Assembly (NCBI GenBank): GCA_965644315.1
Contig: CBFFRQ010000043.1
Span: 708,378-772,377, forward strand
Length of the DNA: 64,000 nucleotides
Origin: Caecitellus pseudoparvulus
Lineage: Eukaryota; Bigyra: Bicosoecida
Direction of reading: 5' to 3'
A program made the position numbers and the translations under genes. Below, piece after piece: positions 1 through 10,900 of the stretch (positions are counted from its first letter, which is position 1; every line of letters begins with the position of its first letter). A model generated the notes under the pieces. The model worked only from the letters and a program-made list of their open reading frames with translations, was not told the origin of the DNA and made no database searches.

Positions 1-838
1 GTGACGTTGCCCGCCGACAGCGTGCGTGTAACGCGGCGCAAGGCAGCCAGCACGCCTGGCAACTCCTGCAAGGGCTCCAACTGAGGCGGCAGGGTGGTGG
101 GGGTGGCAGCCGGCGCCCCCCACACGTCCACCTGTTGCAGGGCTTGCATCTCGGCTTCCATAAAGTGCACCCGAGGCCAGGATGTGTCGTTCAGGTGAGA
201 GTTGCTGAGGGCGTGAGCGCCTGCCCGGTCCAGGGTCACAGCGCTGGCCTTGGAGAACGGCGTGGAAGACATGGACAGGGTAGTCGCACGGGGAAGCAGA
301 CACGCTGCAATGTCCCCACCATCCACTCTGTTCGTCACGTACTTCAGGCTGCCAGGCGTGCGTATGTCCCCGAAAACAGCGTTGAAGCCAGCAAATTCCG
401 CGCTGCAGCGACACGCCAAGCAGTGAAAGCGCGCTTGCGGTGCAAAGTCGGCACTGCGAGACGCACCCCAGGTCAACCGTGGCTGCTTCTTCCAGCAGAC
501 CGTCCTGCCCTCCCTCCAGAAACGCCTTGATGAGCTGCCCACGAGAAACTGGGGCTGGTGGCCCAGGCAGGCGCCGGCGTACATTTGTAAGGGAGGCGAA
601 GCGCCCCGACAGGACACTGAGGCCCATCCAGGTGCCCTGTGCCTGCAGGTCTACCCCACCCAGCACCGACATGCCCAGCATGGGGGGCTGCACTGGTCTG
701 CGCAGCACCTCATCTCGGATGTGCAGGAGGAGGAAGCGGCCATCGCTCCCCCGCAGCAGCAGCCCCAGCAAACACATGTTGCCCCGAGCGAGGGGGGCCT
801 GGGTGCAGCCAGAGACGGAACACGCACAGCTTGACCTC
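1..838 (-). CDS. Unrecognised protein, 3' part lost at window edge (partial)
   Basis: Downstream of eIF2-alpha on the minus strand, two open reading stretches look protein-coding. The first (about 838 to 440) reads ARGNMCLLGLLLRGSDG, then RFASLTNVRRRLPG and QLIKAFLEGGQDGLLEEAA. The second (about 400 to 1) is in another frame and reads FAGFNAVFGDIRTPG, VTLDRAGAHALSNSHLND and LQELPGVLAALRRVTRTLSA before running off base 1. The frame change implies an intron near 400 to 440. I do not recognise the family: VTLDRAGAHAL faintly resembles the MutS core motif (LD.AA..AL) but that is not enough to name it. The start codon is not located, and the exon boundaries are guesses. Confidence 0.35.
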
Positions 839-855
839 TGGCGTGCAAATTTGCG

Positions 856-861
856 TGCATT
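856..861 (-). terminator. AATGCA element, eIF2-alpha 3' flank
   Basis: GCAATGCACG on the minus strand, 40 bases past the stop. Confidence 0.4.
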
Positions 862-901
862 GCGGGCAGTGGGGCGCCGAGGCGGACCCTGCCAGTCCCC
901 C

Positions 902-2017
902 TCACTCGCTGTCGCTGTCAGACCCGACGGGCTTCTCATCCTCCACAGTCAGCGCGTACGGCTCGTTCACGACGGTCAGGCGCCCGCCCTTGGCCTCCAG
1001 GGTGGCCTTGATCGTGTCAATGCACGTCTGCAGGCTGGCGAAGCCGACCTCCTTGCTCAAGTGCACCGTGGTCAGGGCATAGGAGGGGGGGGACACCAGG
1101 TTCACCGCCACGGGGCAGTCGGAGTCCGCCGTGGAGGCCTTGCCGGCCAGCAGGGCCTCCCGCACGGCGTCCACGCCCTCGTAGGCGATGCAGGTGACCT
1201 CCACGTCGGCGCGCATCTTGATGGGGCTGGGCGTCATGCGGCGCTCAATCTGCACCAGCACCTCCTGCTTCTCCGCCTCGGACATGTCCAGGGGCCCGAA
1301 CACCTCCTCAGGCTTGCTGTGCAGGGCGAACAAGAGCGACACGTGCAGGGGGTGTGTGTGCTACACAGCACGGACAAGCCGTGCAGCGGCACGCACTTGG
1401 CTGCGATGGTGAAGGCCTCGTAGGCTGAAGGGTACGCCTTGGCGAGGGGCCAGGAGATGCGCCTGCACAAGTCCTCCAGGGGCTGCTTGGTCTTCTCTGC
1501 CGCGTGCATGAGGATGCTTTGGACCTGCGGGACGACGGGGTGGCGGTGTGCAGTGCAGGGGGGGGGGCACGGCCTGGCGCCCCGCCGCTCGCCAGGGCCA
1601 GTGTTCCCAACTGCCTGAAACGCCGGCGTCACGCACCGCCTTGGCCTCTGTGAACCGAGTCTCTGCCACCGTGCGCTCCTCTGAGGAGACGCGGCGCTTG
1701 GAGAGATCAATGTAGCCCTTTTCCCTGTCCACGCGCGTGACCATGACAACTTCGTTGGTGTTCACACGCAGCAACTTGTTGATGCTGCGAATGCGGCGCC
1801 GGCTCAGCTCGGACAGCAGCACCATGCCCTCAATGCCGCCGTACTCCAGGAGCCGCACGTAAGCTCCCATCTCTGCGATGCTCTCCACTCGCACCATGAC
1901 ACACTCGTCCACCTCTGGGAATTCGTTCTCAAAGAACCGGCACTTGGTGGCGCCCATGGAGGACGCTGACACGTCGGCTGCTGCCAAGCCGGCAGAGTCC
2001 TCTGCTGCGCCGGCCAT
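902..2017 (-). CDS. EIF2S1: Translation initiation factor eIF2 subunit alpha
   Basis: Three exons (2017-1637, 1524-1397, 1316-902) give 307 residues. This is the regulatory subunit of eIF2, which brings initiator Met-tRNA and GTP to the 40S ribosome in the cytosol. The S1/OB domain is nearly canonical: [38 protein letters not shown], then [19 protein letters not shown], which carries the serine equivalent to Ser51 that stress kinases phosphorylate, and [16 protein letters not shown]. The helical and C-terminal alpha/beta domains follow ([37 protein letters not shown]), ending in an acidic SDSDSE tail. The start MAGAAED adds about 20 residues before the usual MG-CRF start; the internal ATG (MGATKC) is an alternative. 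Intron 1 begins GTGCGTG and carries the GGCGTTTCA motif. It is divergent from LEO1. Confidence 0.95.
1616..1624 (-). promoter_or_regulatory. GGCGTTTCA motif, eIF2-alpha intron 1
   Basis: Lies 12 bases inside intron 1, sense orientation (GCCGGCGTTTCAGG). Confidence 0.4.
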
Positions 2018-2396
2018 GTCAATGGAGCAGGAGCACGGATCCACGTAGAGGGCAAGAGGGTGGGTGGAGCATGCAGCTGGCGTGCGGGTGTGCGGGAGAG
2101 GGGCGGGAAAGTGGGTGGTTGAGGTGGGTGACAAGGCTCAACCTCTGCAGCCCCCCGCTTCAAAAGCCGCAGCTGTGCCCGTTCCAGAAGTGGGACGCAG
2201 CGCAAAAACCCCGCGACGATTCAGCACGGAAGCGAGTGCACGGGCTTTCTCCTGCAGTTAGTACCACCCCGCCGTGCACCACTGACAGGCCAGCAGTCGT
2301 CCTCGTCGCGAAGCATATTCCGCTGTCCAGGCGCCCGCCTCGCCCTGTCAGCCAGCCAGGCCCAGGCAGAAGCAGCCCAGGCTCGACGAGTGCAGC
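2018..2396. promoter_or_regulatory. Divergent promoter region, eIF2-alpha / LEO1
   Basis: 379 bases between two divergent start codons must hold both promoters and 5' UTRs. I see no TATA box and no copy of GGCGTTTCA here. Confidence 0.5.
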
Positions 2397-4006
2397 ATGG
2401 AGGAAGACCTTGCCAATCTTGACTTGTTCGGCGATGACAGCGACTCGGGCTCCGACGCTGGCCCGGTGAGAGCCGCCGCAGTGTGTGGTGCCGACTGCCA
2501 GACACACCAGCTCCCCGCCGTCGGCCTTGCCGCAGGCTCCGCGCCCAGCTGCCTCCAGCGGCGAACAGACCAACGCGTCTGCGGTGCAGCAAGAAGCCTC
2601 AGCCAGCGGAGGTGTCCCTACCAGTGCGTGCAGCCTGCCTCCGCCCTTGACAGCTGTCCCCCCTCACGCCACCCTGCTTCCCCTGCCCAGCTCGTGATCT
2701 GCTGGGGGACGACTCCGACGACGACAGCGCCAGCGACGGCGTGGTGGCAGCGTCCACTGCCCCCCGCCTGTCCATGCAGGAGGCGCCACCCGGCGTGCCC
2801 TCCCGGGCCCCAGCCCAGGCCCGCGCGGAGGAAGCCCTGCACGCCCAGCGCAGGGCAGAGGCTGTGCACGTGAACGTGCCAGTGGCGGTGCCTGCACACC
2901 GCCCGGCGCCCAACAGCACCACGACAGTGATGCGCATCCCCGGCTCCGTCGCCGTGGCGGCGCAAGGCTTCCACCCCTCCTCTTTCAGTGCCGAGGAGGA
3001 GGAGGCGGGGCTGAAGGCGGCGGGCAAGGTGCTGGGCGGCGCCACGTCCATGGTGCGCTGGCGGTGGGCCGACGAGGCCAAGACGCAGCGGGAGACCAAC
3101 ACCAAGATGGTGCAGTGGAGCGACGGCTCCATCACCCTGCACATCGGCAAGGACGCCTTCAGCGTGCTGCCCACGCCTGTGGGCGGCGGCGCCGAGCAGC
3201 TGTACGCAGGCGTGACCTCCAAGCCCGTGCAGGGCGTGGGCAAGGCCGAGACGGTGCTGGAGGGCGTGACTGCCATCTCGCACCGCCTGACTGTGCGCCC
3301 CTTCGCAGTGGGCGGCGTGACCAGCAACGCTGTCCTGGCCGCCCGGCAAGGCAGCCGGCGCCGCGGCATCCAGATCATGCACGACGTGCGGGACGGCGAC
3401 AAGGCCAAGGCGGCCCTCATCGAGAAGACGGAGCGTGAGCTGCGGGAGGTGCAGGCGGCAGCTCGGCGCACGGCTGAGCTGAACGCCCGAGCCACGCGGG
3501 GAGGGCGTGTGGGAGACATTGACGACGCGTTGCTGGAGGGAGATGAGGGTCTCATGTTCGACGACGACGAGGGCGTGAACGTGCGCCAGCTGCGGCAGGC
3601 GGTGAAAGCGGGGGACATGGGGGACACCTTGTTCGAGCAGGAGTCAGAGGAGGAGTCAGAGGCGGAGGTGGACCTGAGCAAGCCGGCGTTGCAGGGCGAT
3701 GCGGGCACCCAGGCCACTCAGGCCACACAGCCCAGCAGTGATGACGATGACGACTTGTTCGGAGATGAGGAGGACAGCGAGGCAGACGCCGATTCTGGAC
3801 GAGAGGGGGGAGGCGGTGACGCCGCCCCGCCAGCACCTAGCCCTGCACCCGAGGCAGCCGGCGGCAGCCCCGTTGGTGGCACGAAGCGTGTGCTGGCGTC
3901 GCAGGCCACTATCGCCAGCAGCGATGAGGAGGAGGACGCCGTGGTGGCGCCAGCCAAGCGGCGGCGGGGCGGTGACACAGTGCTGGACGACGACTCAGAC
4001 GAGTGA
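2397..4006 (+). CDS. LEO1: LEO1-like subunit of the PAF1 transcription elongation complex
   Basis: Exons 2397-2465, 2536-2623 and 2691-4006 give 490 residues. LEO1 binds PAF1 and travels with RNA polymerase II, supporting elongation and histone marks in the nucleus. The N-terminus is short and acidic (MEEDLANLDLFGDDSDSG). The conserved LEO1 domain lies around residues 170-280: MVRWRWADEAKTQRETNTKM, then VQWSDGSITLHIGKDAFSV, QLYAG and SHRLTVRPF. A basic RRRGIQIM and helix KTERELREVQAAARR follow, then a long acidic, disordered tail with SSDEEEDAVV and a basic AKRRRGG patch, ending DDDSDE. The acidic tail is usual for the family. The stop codon TGA overlaps an AATGCA element. It converges with the SRP54-M-like gene, 88 bases away. 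Confidence 0.9.
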
Positions 4007-4011
4007 ATGCA
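4006..4011 (+). terminator. AATGCA element overlapping the LEO1 stop
   Basis: TGAATGCACC: the final A of the stop codon is the first base of the element. Confidence 0.4.
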
Positions 4012-4052
4012 CCGCCACTTCTGGCCAGCTGCCACGCGGCTGCTGCTGCTGC

Positions 4053-4058
4053 TGCATT
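4053..4058 (-). terminator. AATGCA element, SRP54-M-like 3' flank
   Basis: CACAATGCAGC on the minus strand, 36 bases past the stop. Confidence 0.4.
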
Positions 4059-4094
4059 GTGCGGGGCAGGCGGTGGCCTGCCTGGCGCCTGGCT

Positions 4095-5042
4095 TCAGCC
4101 CAGGCGGCCCCCCCTCCGACGTGGCATCATGCGGCGCATCTGGCGCGAATCTGCCCCGGACGGGTCCTCCAGCATCATGTTGTAGTACTCTGCAGGGGAA
4201 CTGGGCACGGCCTTTCCCTTCGCCACACGCTTCTTCAGCCAGCGGCAGGTGGACACGGCTTGCTCGTACGCTGGGAAAGAGGGGTGTGGCGTGGCGAGGT
4301 TGGCAGGGGCGTGCAGGCAGTCGGGGCTGGGCTTGGTACGCACAGGTGAGGAACTTGTTCACGGCCTGCACGTTCATGCCTGCGGCTTCGGCTATTCTCT
4401 GCTTTGCTTTGCGGTCGATGAGGGCTGGGTTTGCGATTTCCTCCTCCTGGGAAGCGAGCGCAGGTGGCGTTGTGGGCCAGGCCACAGCTTGGGCGGCGGC
4501 AGCGTTGCGCACTGTGAAGGCCTCTGCGATGGTGACATCCTTCATCTTCTGCTCGATTTCCTGCTGCTCCTGCTTCGTGCGCAGGTACTTCTGCCAGCCG
4601 TCCATGCCCGAGATCTTGGCCGTGTCCTGAACGTGGAGCAGCGTGCGGAATATGCAGGACTGCTCAGCACACAGAGCTGGCAGACGCGCCACCCCCGCGC
4701 ACCTTCAGCGAGACGATGTGCGCTGCCATGTCATACGTCTTCAAAGACAGCATGTACTCCATCTGTGCATTCCACAGCTTGCCTGTGCCACGCGGCAGAG
4801 GACACGGCAGGGGTGTGGCGCTGAGCGGAAGGGCGAGCACGAGACGCCGGCCTCCACGCACTGACTTGCTCCTGCTGCTGCGCTTCCTTGCGGTCCTCGT
4901 AGCCCTTCTGGATGCTGTCGAAGATGCCCATGTGTCGCACGGCCTGCCACGTGGGCAGAGCAGTGGCGCTGGCAGTGGCACGAGGCAGTGCTCGAGCACA
5001 AGCTGGCAGCGCCACTGCTGCGGCTCGCAGCGCTGCAGCCAT
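4095..5042 (-). CDS. SRP54 M-domain-like protein, probably organellar
   Basis: Four exons (5042-4862, 4782-4703, 4626-4344, 4270-4095) give 239 residues. The N-terminus is Ala/Arg-rich with no acidic residues for about 35 positions (MAAALRAAAVALPACARAL), typical of a mitochondrial or plastid presequence. HMGIFDSIQKGYEDRKEAQQ and a helical stretch follow. The C-terminal half resembles the methionine-rich M domain of SRP54/Ffh: RKAKQRIAEAAGMNVQAVNK, then FLTSYEQAVSTCRWLKKRVA and RQMRRMMPRRRGG. The N and G (GTPase) domains are absent: no P-loop appears anywhere. In SRP54 the M domain binds signal sequences and SRP RNA; whether this free-standing version does so in an organelle is inference. Confidence 0.7.
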
Positions 5043-5113
5043 GATGATCTACGAAGCGCGTGCGTGTTTGATGGGTGTTGCGTGCTGCTCACTGAACCTG
5101 GTTGGGGCGAATT

Positions 5114-5119
5114 TGCATT
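5114..5119 (-). terminator. AATGCA element, REEP 3' flank
   Basis: GTGCAATGCAAAT on the minus strand, 31 bases past the REEP stop. Confidence 0.4.
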
Positions 5120-5150
5120 GCACGCAGAAGTGCCGGCGGCCGCAGGACCC

Positions 5151-6174
5151 TCACAGGTCCTTCTTGGCTGCAGCGTCTGTGGCAGGGGTCTCCTCCTCCT
5201 CGTCGGCCGTGGGGCTGACCATGTCTGAAGCAACTTCGGCGGCAGCGGCAATGGCCTCGCGGCCCTGCTTGGACTTGGCAGCGGCCACGCCGGCGTCACG
5301 CACAGCACCGCCAACCTCCTTGCTGCCCTCCAGAGTGCGCTCGATGGTTTCGTCAATGACGACTTCGTACTTGACGAGGAGAGGGCGGATGATGTTCTTG
5401 TACAGGCTCTCGGCGTTGTTGTGCCCGGGCAGCTGCGCGAGGGAACCAGAGAGGTGAGGCGACGAGAGCACGCGCCAGCGTCCGCCGCTCCTGCACGCAC
5501 CATGAGCCACACGATGAAGGCCAGCTTGAGGGCAAAGTAGAAGGGGATGAAGTAGACGATGTACTCGACAAAAGTCTCCAGCACGGTGAAGGAAGAAAAC
5601 ACCACCCAGTATGTCAGCCTGCACGGACAGGGCGGAATTTGGGATGACCACAGCAGCCACACAGCACCACTGCCCTGCGCCCAACGCACCACTGGATGTC
5701 GTCCTGGTGGTCCTCCTTGGTTTCCAGGGCCTTGAAGGACTGGTATGCGGGGAAGCCCAGCCCGATGATGTTCCTGCGACAGGCAGCGGGCGGGAGCAAC
5801 GCCGGTGCGAATGCCTGACCACACCCAGAACCTGCCACCAGTGACCCGCCAGCTGCCGTAGCTGCACTCACACGAGGAAGTTGGCGCCGAAGCCAAAGAA
5901 GACAAAGGCCAGGATGAAAAGGCCGCCGCCCAGCACGACGTACGCCCCGCGCAGTCCAGTGGCTTCAGAGAGCTGCTTCACGACTTCTGCACAAGGCGTG
6001 GTGGGCGGCCCGCAACGTGACAATTCACGTGGCAAGGCTGCAGCTCAGCAAGCGTCTGGCGGGGGGGCACGCAGGGTGCCCTGACGCTGCACATCGACCA
6101 TGCCACTCACGGAGGTGGCCAGTCTTCTCCTCCACTGTGTCCAAGGCCTTCACGAGGTTCTCCTGCATGGCCAT
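5151..6174 (-). CDS. REEP5/6-like (TB2/DP1/HVA22) ER-shaping protein
   Basis: Five exons (6174-6111, 5986-5872, 5773-5690, 5618-5501, 5432-5151) give 220 residues. Family members insert hairpins into the cytosolic leaflet of the ER and curve tubules. The family pattern is complete: EEKTGHLQVVKQLSEATGL; hydrophobic VVLGGGLFILAFVFFGFGA; the signature NIIGLGFPAYQSFKALETK; DDIQWLTYWVVFSSFTVLET; a second hydrophobic hairpin FVEYIVYFIPFYFALKLAFI; then PGHNNAESLYKNIIRPLLVK. The tail is charged (TADEEEETPATDAAAKKDL). Length and order match animal REEP5 and yeast Yop1. Exon junctions fall inside conserved motifs (W of DIQW is split), which supports the splicing. Confidence 0.93.
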
Positions 6175-6338
6175 GGTGAACACTGAGCGTCGACGAGGGG
6201 AGCAGCAAGCTCCAGACGTGCCAAAGGTGGAGAGGGCAATCGACAGTGTGCGACAGACAAGCTGGGCTGGGCACGATTGCGGGGAAGGATAAATTGCCGC
6301 CTGCGCCAGTCTGCAGTGCACGCCCCACCTCTGGTGCC

Positions 6339-7920
6339 TCACCCCTCCTTGCCTTCGGCTGCGGCTGCGGCTGCCTCCTCCAGGCGCTCCTTGCACTTGC
6401 AATACCGCCGCCAGCGCTTGGCAGATTCGCTGGTCGTAGGCTCTGGCGTCAGGAACCCCTTGGCCTCTGACACCGTCGCGGCGTACTGCCCGTCATCCAC
6501 GCGGATGTGCTGGTGCGCTGCCCCGACGCCAGAGATGTACATGGCAATGAAAGTGCGTGGGTGGTCCCCGACGCGGCGGAGGAACTCCGTGGCGTGCCCC
6601 GTGCCGAATGCATCCACCCACCCCTTCTCTGGCACCGTGCCTGGGTAGCCCCAGTCAAAGCGGCGGCCGCCTTGGATGCAGGGCTTCCGAGGCCCGGCCA
6701 CCTCCCCGAACCGCCCACGCCACGTGCGCACTCCGACGGCGGCGTCACTCAAGGGCAGCTCACTGCATGCCGTGAGGAAGGCACTGTACTCGTCAAAGGC
6801 GTGAGGAGGCAGGGCAGTGCACTCCTGCAGGATACGGATCACCTCATCCCGCTTGACTTCCACGGCGCCCTGCAGGCCTGCATGCCCCACCCGCTCCGCC
6901 GCCTCGCGGCCTTTCTTGCACAGCAGCGCCAATTGGTTCAGCGCATATCCTCCCAGCATCTCTGCAAGGATCAGGCCGAACCTGACAGGCGTGTCCAGCA
7001 GGATGCCAGGGCACCGGGCACCACGAGAGCTGGGCAGCGACGCCACGCCCAGCACTCTGGCAGAGCCGTGCAGGAAAGTGGAGGAGTCTTCCAGCAGGCA
7101 CAAGCTCCTTCGAATGAGCTGTGCTGCTGCTGGCAGGCGGAAGCCAGGGCTTTCCAGGGCCGCCTTGACCTGCTTCAGTCCTGCGCTGAGGTCACGCAAG
7201 CCTGCCCGAGCCAGCGCCTCAGCTGGCGAGGCATCCGCTTCCTTGCCTTCACCGGCGCCCGCAGCATCCTGCGTTTCCATCGCGTCTATTGCGAGGGCAA
7301 GGACGCTGGAGCGCTGTGCCGCCACCTGAGCCGCCTCCGCCGCCGTCAATGTGCGAACGTGCAGCGTCAGCGGAGCTGGCTTGGCGCCTCCTTCCAAAGT
7401 CAGGATTGCCGTGACCTCATACTCTTGGTCCGGAACAAGGCCTTCAAAGGTGTGGGCCACCTTGTACATGCCTGCCACCCACATATCCTGGCTGTCCTGT
7501 GCGTGTCCCTCGGGGTTGGCCACGTGCAGTTGCACGCTGAGCACGTGCTGCAGTCCGCACACCTCCACCGTCACCGACTCTGCATCCACCTGGTCAACGG
7601 GCACAAACACCACGCTACTCTCATCCAAGCGCCTCTCTGTGCGCTGCTGCACCTTGAGGATGGCTTGGTGCTGCGCGAGTCCAAGATCTGCTCCGGCTTC
7701 GGCAGAAGTGCTGGCTGCGCCTCCAGCCACCCCGCCACTGTCCCCATTGTCCTGCGATGACCCTGCACAGCAATGCAAAGGGGGCGTGTTGTCCTCCTCC
7801 GCGCCTTTGAAGGGGAGGCTACTGGGGTACACCTGCGCTTGGCCTCCAGGACGCACCTGGAGCTGACTCTCCGGCAGCGGTTGCTGCCAGCGGAAATCGA
7901 GGCATGCGCGCTTCGCTCAT
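6339..7920 (-). CDS. Hypothetical protein with a fibronectin-III-like stretch
   Basis: Two exons (7920-7857, 7762-6339) give 495 residues starting MSEARMPRFPLAA. The intron removes an in-frame stop, supporting splicing. Residues about 70-160 (ESVTVEVCGLQHVLSVQLHV, HTFEGLVPDQEYEVTAILTL, PLTLHVRTL) have the beta-strand rhythm and LxPxxxYxVxA core of a fibronectin type III module, but this is a weak call. The middle is helical (AALESPGFRLPAAAQLIRRS). A C-terminal block, FDWGYPGTVPEKGWVDAFG then RRVGDHPRTFIAMYISGVG, is rich in W/G/Y and looks like a folded domain I cannot name. It ends in an Ala/Glu-rich helix. No signal peptide or membrane segment. Confidence 0.75.
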
Positions 7921-7963
7921 GTTGTCGTCCCGTGGTGCAGGCGTTGCGGCCAGGCACAAACCA

Positions 7964-7969
7964 TGCATT
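7964..7969 (-). terminator. AATGCA element after the OSCA/TMEM63-like gene
   Basis: CGAATGCATGG on the minus strand, 6 bases past the stop and only 44 bases before the next gene's ATG. Confidence 0.4.
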
Positions 7970-7975
7970 CGCTTG

Positions 7976-10900
7976 CTATCGCGCACGCATTGCCACCCGG
8001 GATCGGAACCGGTTTTTGCCAGGACTCGTGAATGACGTCGCGCGCGAGCCGACGTTGCCAGAGCCCATGGAGCGCAGTGAACCCACAGTGCCCCGTGCCA
8101 TGGTGGAGCGCCCTGCAGGGTCCTTCAGCCGGCGCTTGAGGTACTTCGGCACGTCTGTGTCGAATCCGAAGCGAGCAAGCATGGCCTTGCTTTCGAAGAT
8201 GTCGTAGGACACCTGGCCGTGCATCTGCACGATCTCCCCCACCTCTGGCTTCTTCACCTTCAAGTCCAGCCCCATGCGGCGGTAGAACTCCTCCGCAATG
8301 GCCTTCTGGCGCTCTGCAGCCTGCTCAGCCTGGTGCGCACGTGCTGCCGCCTCAGTGCCCTCCACCATGCCTGCCACCAGGGAGGAGGAGGGGCGCAGGT
8401 GTGGGTCGGGCGGCGGCGGGGACACGGGTCCGCCCGCTGCCGCCCCTGTCCCCCCCCAATCCTCCACGTTCGCCGCAAAGGCAGAGGCAGCGGCAGCCCC
8501 GGCCCCAGGCGTGCTGGCAGGCATGGGTGTGTGGCCAGTGAGGTCTTCTGGTGGCACGTACATGGAGCCCAGCTCCTGCTGCAGCTGCTCCTCCACCACG
8601 GCCGCGATGCCTTCCTCATCCTCGTGGTCCCGAATGCCGCCGCCAGCAGCCATGGCCAGGAGGTCTTCGTCGTCTTCAATGGCCCACACCTCTTCCTCGT
8701 CGTCAGCTGCACTGGATGGCGACGTGGGCCCAGACTGGCCCATGGAGCCAGCCCGCTCAGCAGTGTGCTGCACGGCGGTGGCGGCCCCGGGCAGCTTTGC
8801 CGTCGTGGACAAGAACACGTGCTGTGTGAGCAGGAAGTCCTCTGCGAGCATGGGCCGCGCGCCGCCGGCCACTGGCACAGCCACATGGCCTGCACTGGGG
8901 GCAGCGCTGGTGCCGTTCAAGCCTCCTGCCGACACGGCCTGTGGTGAGGTGGGCCCAGGTGAGGCGGCAGGCGCTGAGGGGGCCTTTGCTGCTGTCACGC
9001 TCCAAGGATCCACTCGCGTGGCCACGTCCCGGGGCACGAGGTGCTGTTTTATGCGGCGCACCAAGAGGCTGGGACGCCGGGGCTTTTCCCCCGACTCAGC
9101 AGCGCCACCCTTGGTGCTCGTACCCTCGGGGCGGGTCTGAGGGGCTGCCTGTCCGGGGTTTGCGTTGGCACTGTCTCGCGTGCCTGCGGGGGGCTCGTCC
9201 CCCTCGCCCTGTCCATGAGACGGGTCGCCCTCCTCGCCGCCTGACGGAAGTCGGCGGTGTGTAGGGGAGGGCTCGGCATCTTGCCCCACCTCTGAGTCGC
9301 TGCCGTCTCCCTTGTCGTCCACACTCCTGGCGGTGGGGGACAAGCCTCCGCTGCCACCATCGCTTTGCCCGTCCTCGGCGGCATCTGCGCCGCCGGCTGT
9401 GGACGGCGTCGCTGGAGTTTCTTCCTCCTCCACAGTCTCCTCCTGCGTCACAGCCACGTACTCTGTGTGGTGCTCAATCAGCGGGTCCAGCTCTTTGGCA
9501 GGTGCAGAGGCCACCAGGGCGTTGAACTGCGTCCGCCACTGCGGCCCCGATGCCAGCAGGGCAGACACCAGTGCCTCTTCATGGGCGCCCCACCCCGCCT
9601 TCTCTTGGCGCACCAGGAAGACGCGCTGGCGACGCTCGCGCTCTCGTTCAAGGGCTGCCTGGCGCTGCGCCCGCATTTGCTCGTGGCGCTGGTGCCTGGC
9701 TTGCTGCTCTGCGAACTCCGCCTGCCGCAGCATCTCCCTCATTTGCCCCAGGGCCTGCCGCTCAGCTTCCTGCATGTGGGTCTGCCCCTCCAAGCGCTTC
9801 TGCGCTGCCTCGCGCACCATGCGGTGGTAGTTCTCCATGTGCACGCTGCGCTCCTGGATGGCGCGGGAGCGGCGCCGGACGGCTTCCTGCAGCTTGCCCT
9901 GCAGGGAACGCTTGACGGGGCGCGTTTCCAGGTCCCGCAACACTTCTGTGGGAATGGCGTCGAAGTAGTTTGGCAGGTTCTTGCCAGTGGCCAGCGCGCG
10001 CTTGACGCGGTCTGAGCAGCCGAAGCGCAGGCAGGGGCAGATGGCCAGCACGAGGCGGCGGGCATTCAGCACGAAGACCCGGAACATCAAGAGGTAGAAC
10101 ACAGTCAGGACGAGGAGGAAGATGTGGGGGATGGCGTGGGACTCGCCCATCCGGCGCCCGAAGTCCAGGTTGCCACCGTCCAGGAAGGACGCTGCGCGGG
10201 TCAGCGTGGCTTCGTTGGCTGAGGCGATCTCGCCAGAGTTCAGGGAAATGGCAGCGGCGGTGGAGTCGCCCTGCACGGCGTTGGCGGGCGGGAAGATGTC
10301 ACCGTTGGTGAGCATCCAGAACCCCACCGCCAGCTTCAGCAGGGCGGCAAAGGGCAGCAGGGATGTGAACTGAGCAGCCAGCTCGGGGCCGTACCGAGGC
10401 GGAGTGCGGTACACATACGCGAAGAGGAACTTGTCAACCCAGAAGGAGACGATGAAAGACACCATGGCCACGGGCAGCAAGATGGGCAGCCCCGTGGAGA
10501 AGGTGAGGCACACGAAGATGACGTTGAAAGCCTGGGCGTACCGCTCATCCAGCAGCATCTTGGGGCCAAGGTAGGTGTTGTTGAGTTGGCGCTGGGTGAT
10601 GCACTTCGTGCGGTGGTGGTCACACGTGCACGACCTGTCACGGCAGCGATTCACCTTGGTCTTCAGCCACGCCAGCATGGGCGGGCCATGAGGCAAGATG
10701 ATGTTCAGGCACATGGTGAGGGTGATGGACACGCCCACCGAAGCGTACCAGTCCTGGGAGAAGTCTGTGAACTCCCCTCGGCGCAGGGGCTCAAAGTCCG
10801 TGTCGATGCGGGCGTGGATGAACAGGACGATGGCAGCAGTGTTCAGGAACTGCAGCACGAACATCTTGAAGGCGCGGGACAGCAACTCCGACGTCTTGCT

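Noticed and set aside
1-838. Naming the left-edge gene as a MutS homologue or polymerase
   Set aside because: Only a short LD.A...AL-like match and a Cys pair in a different frame; too little to name.
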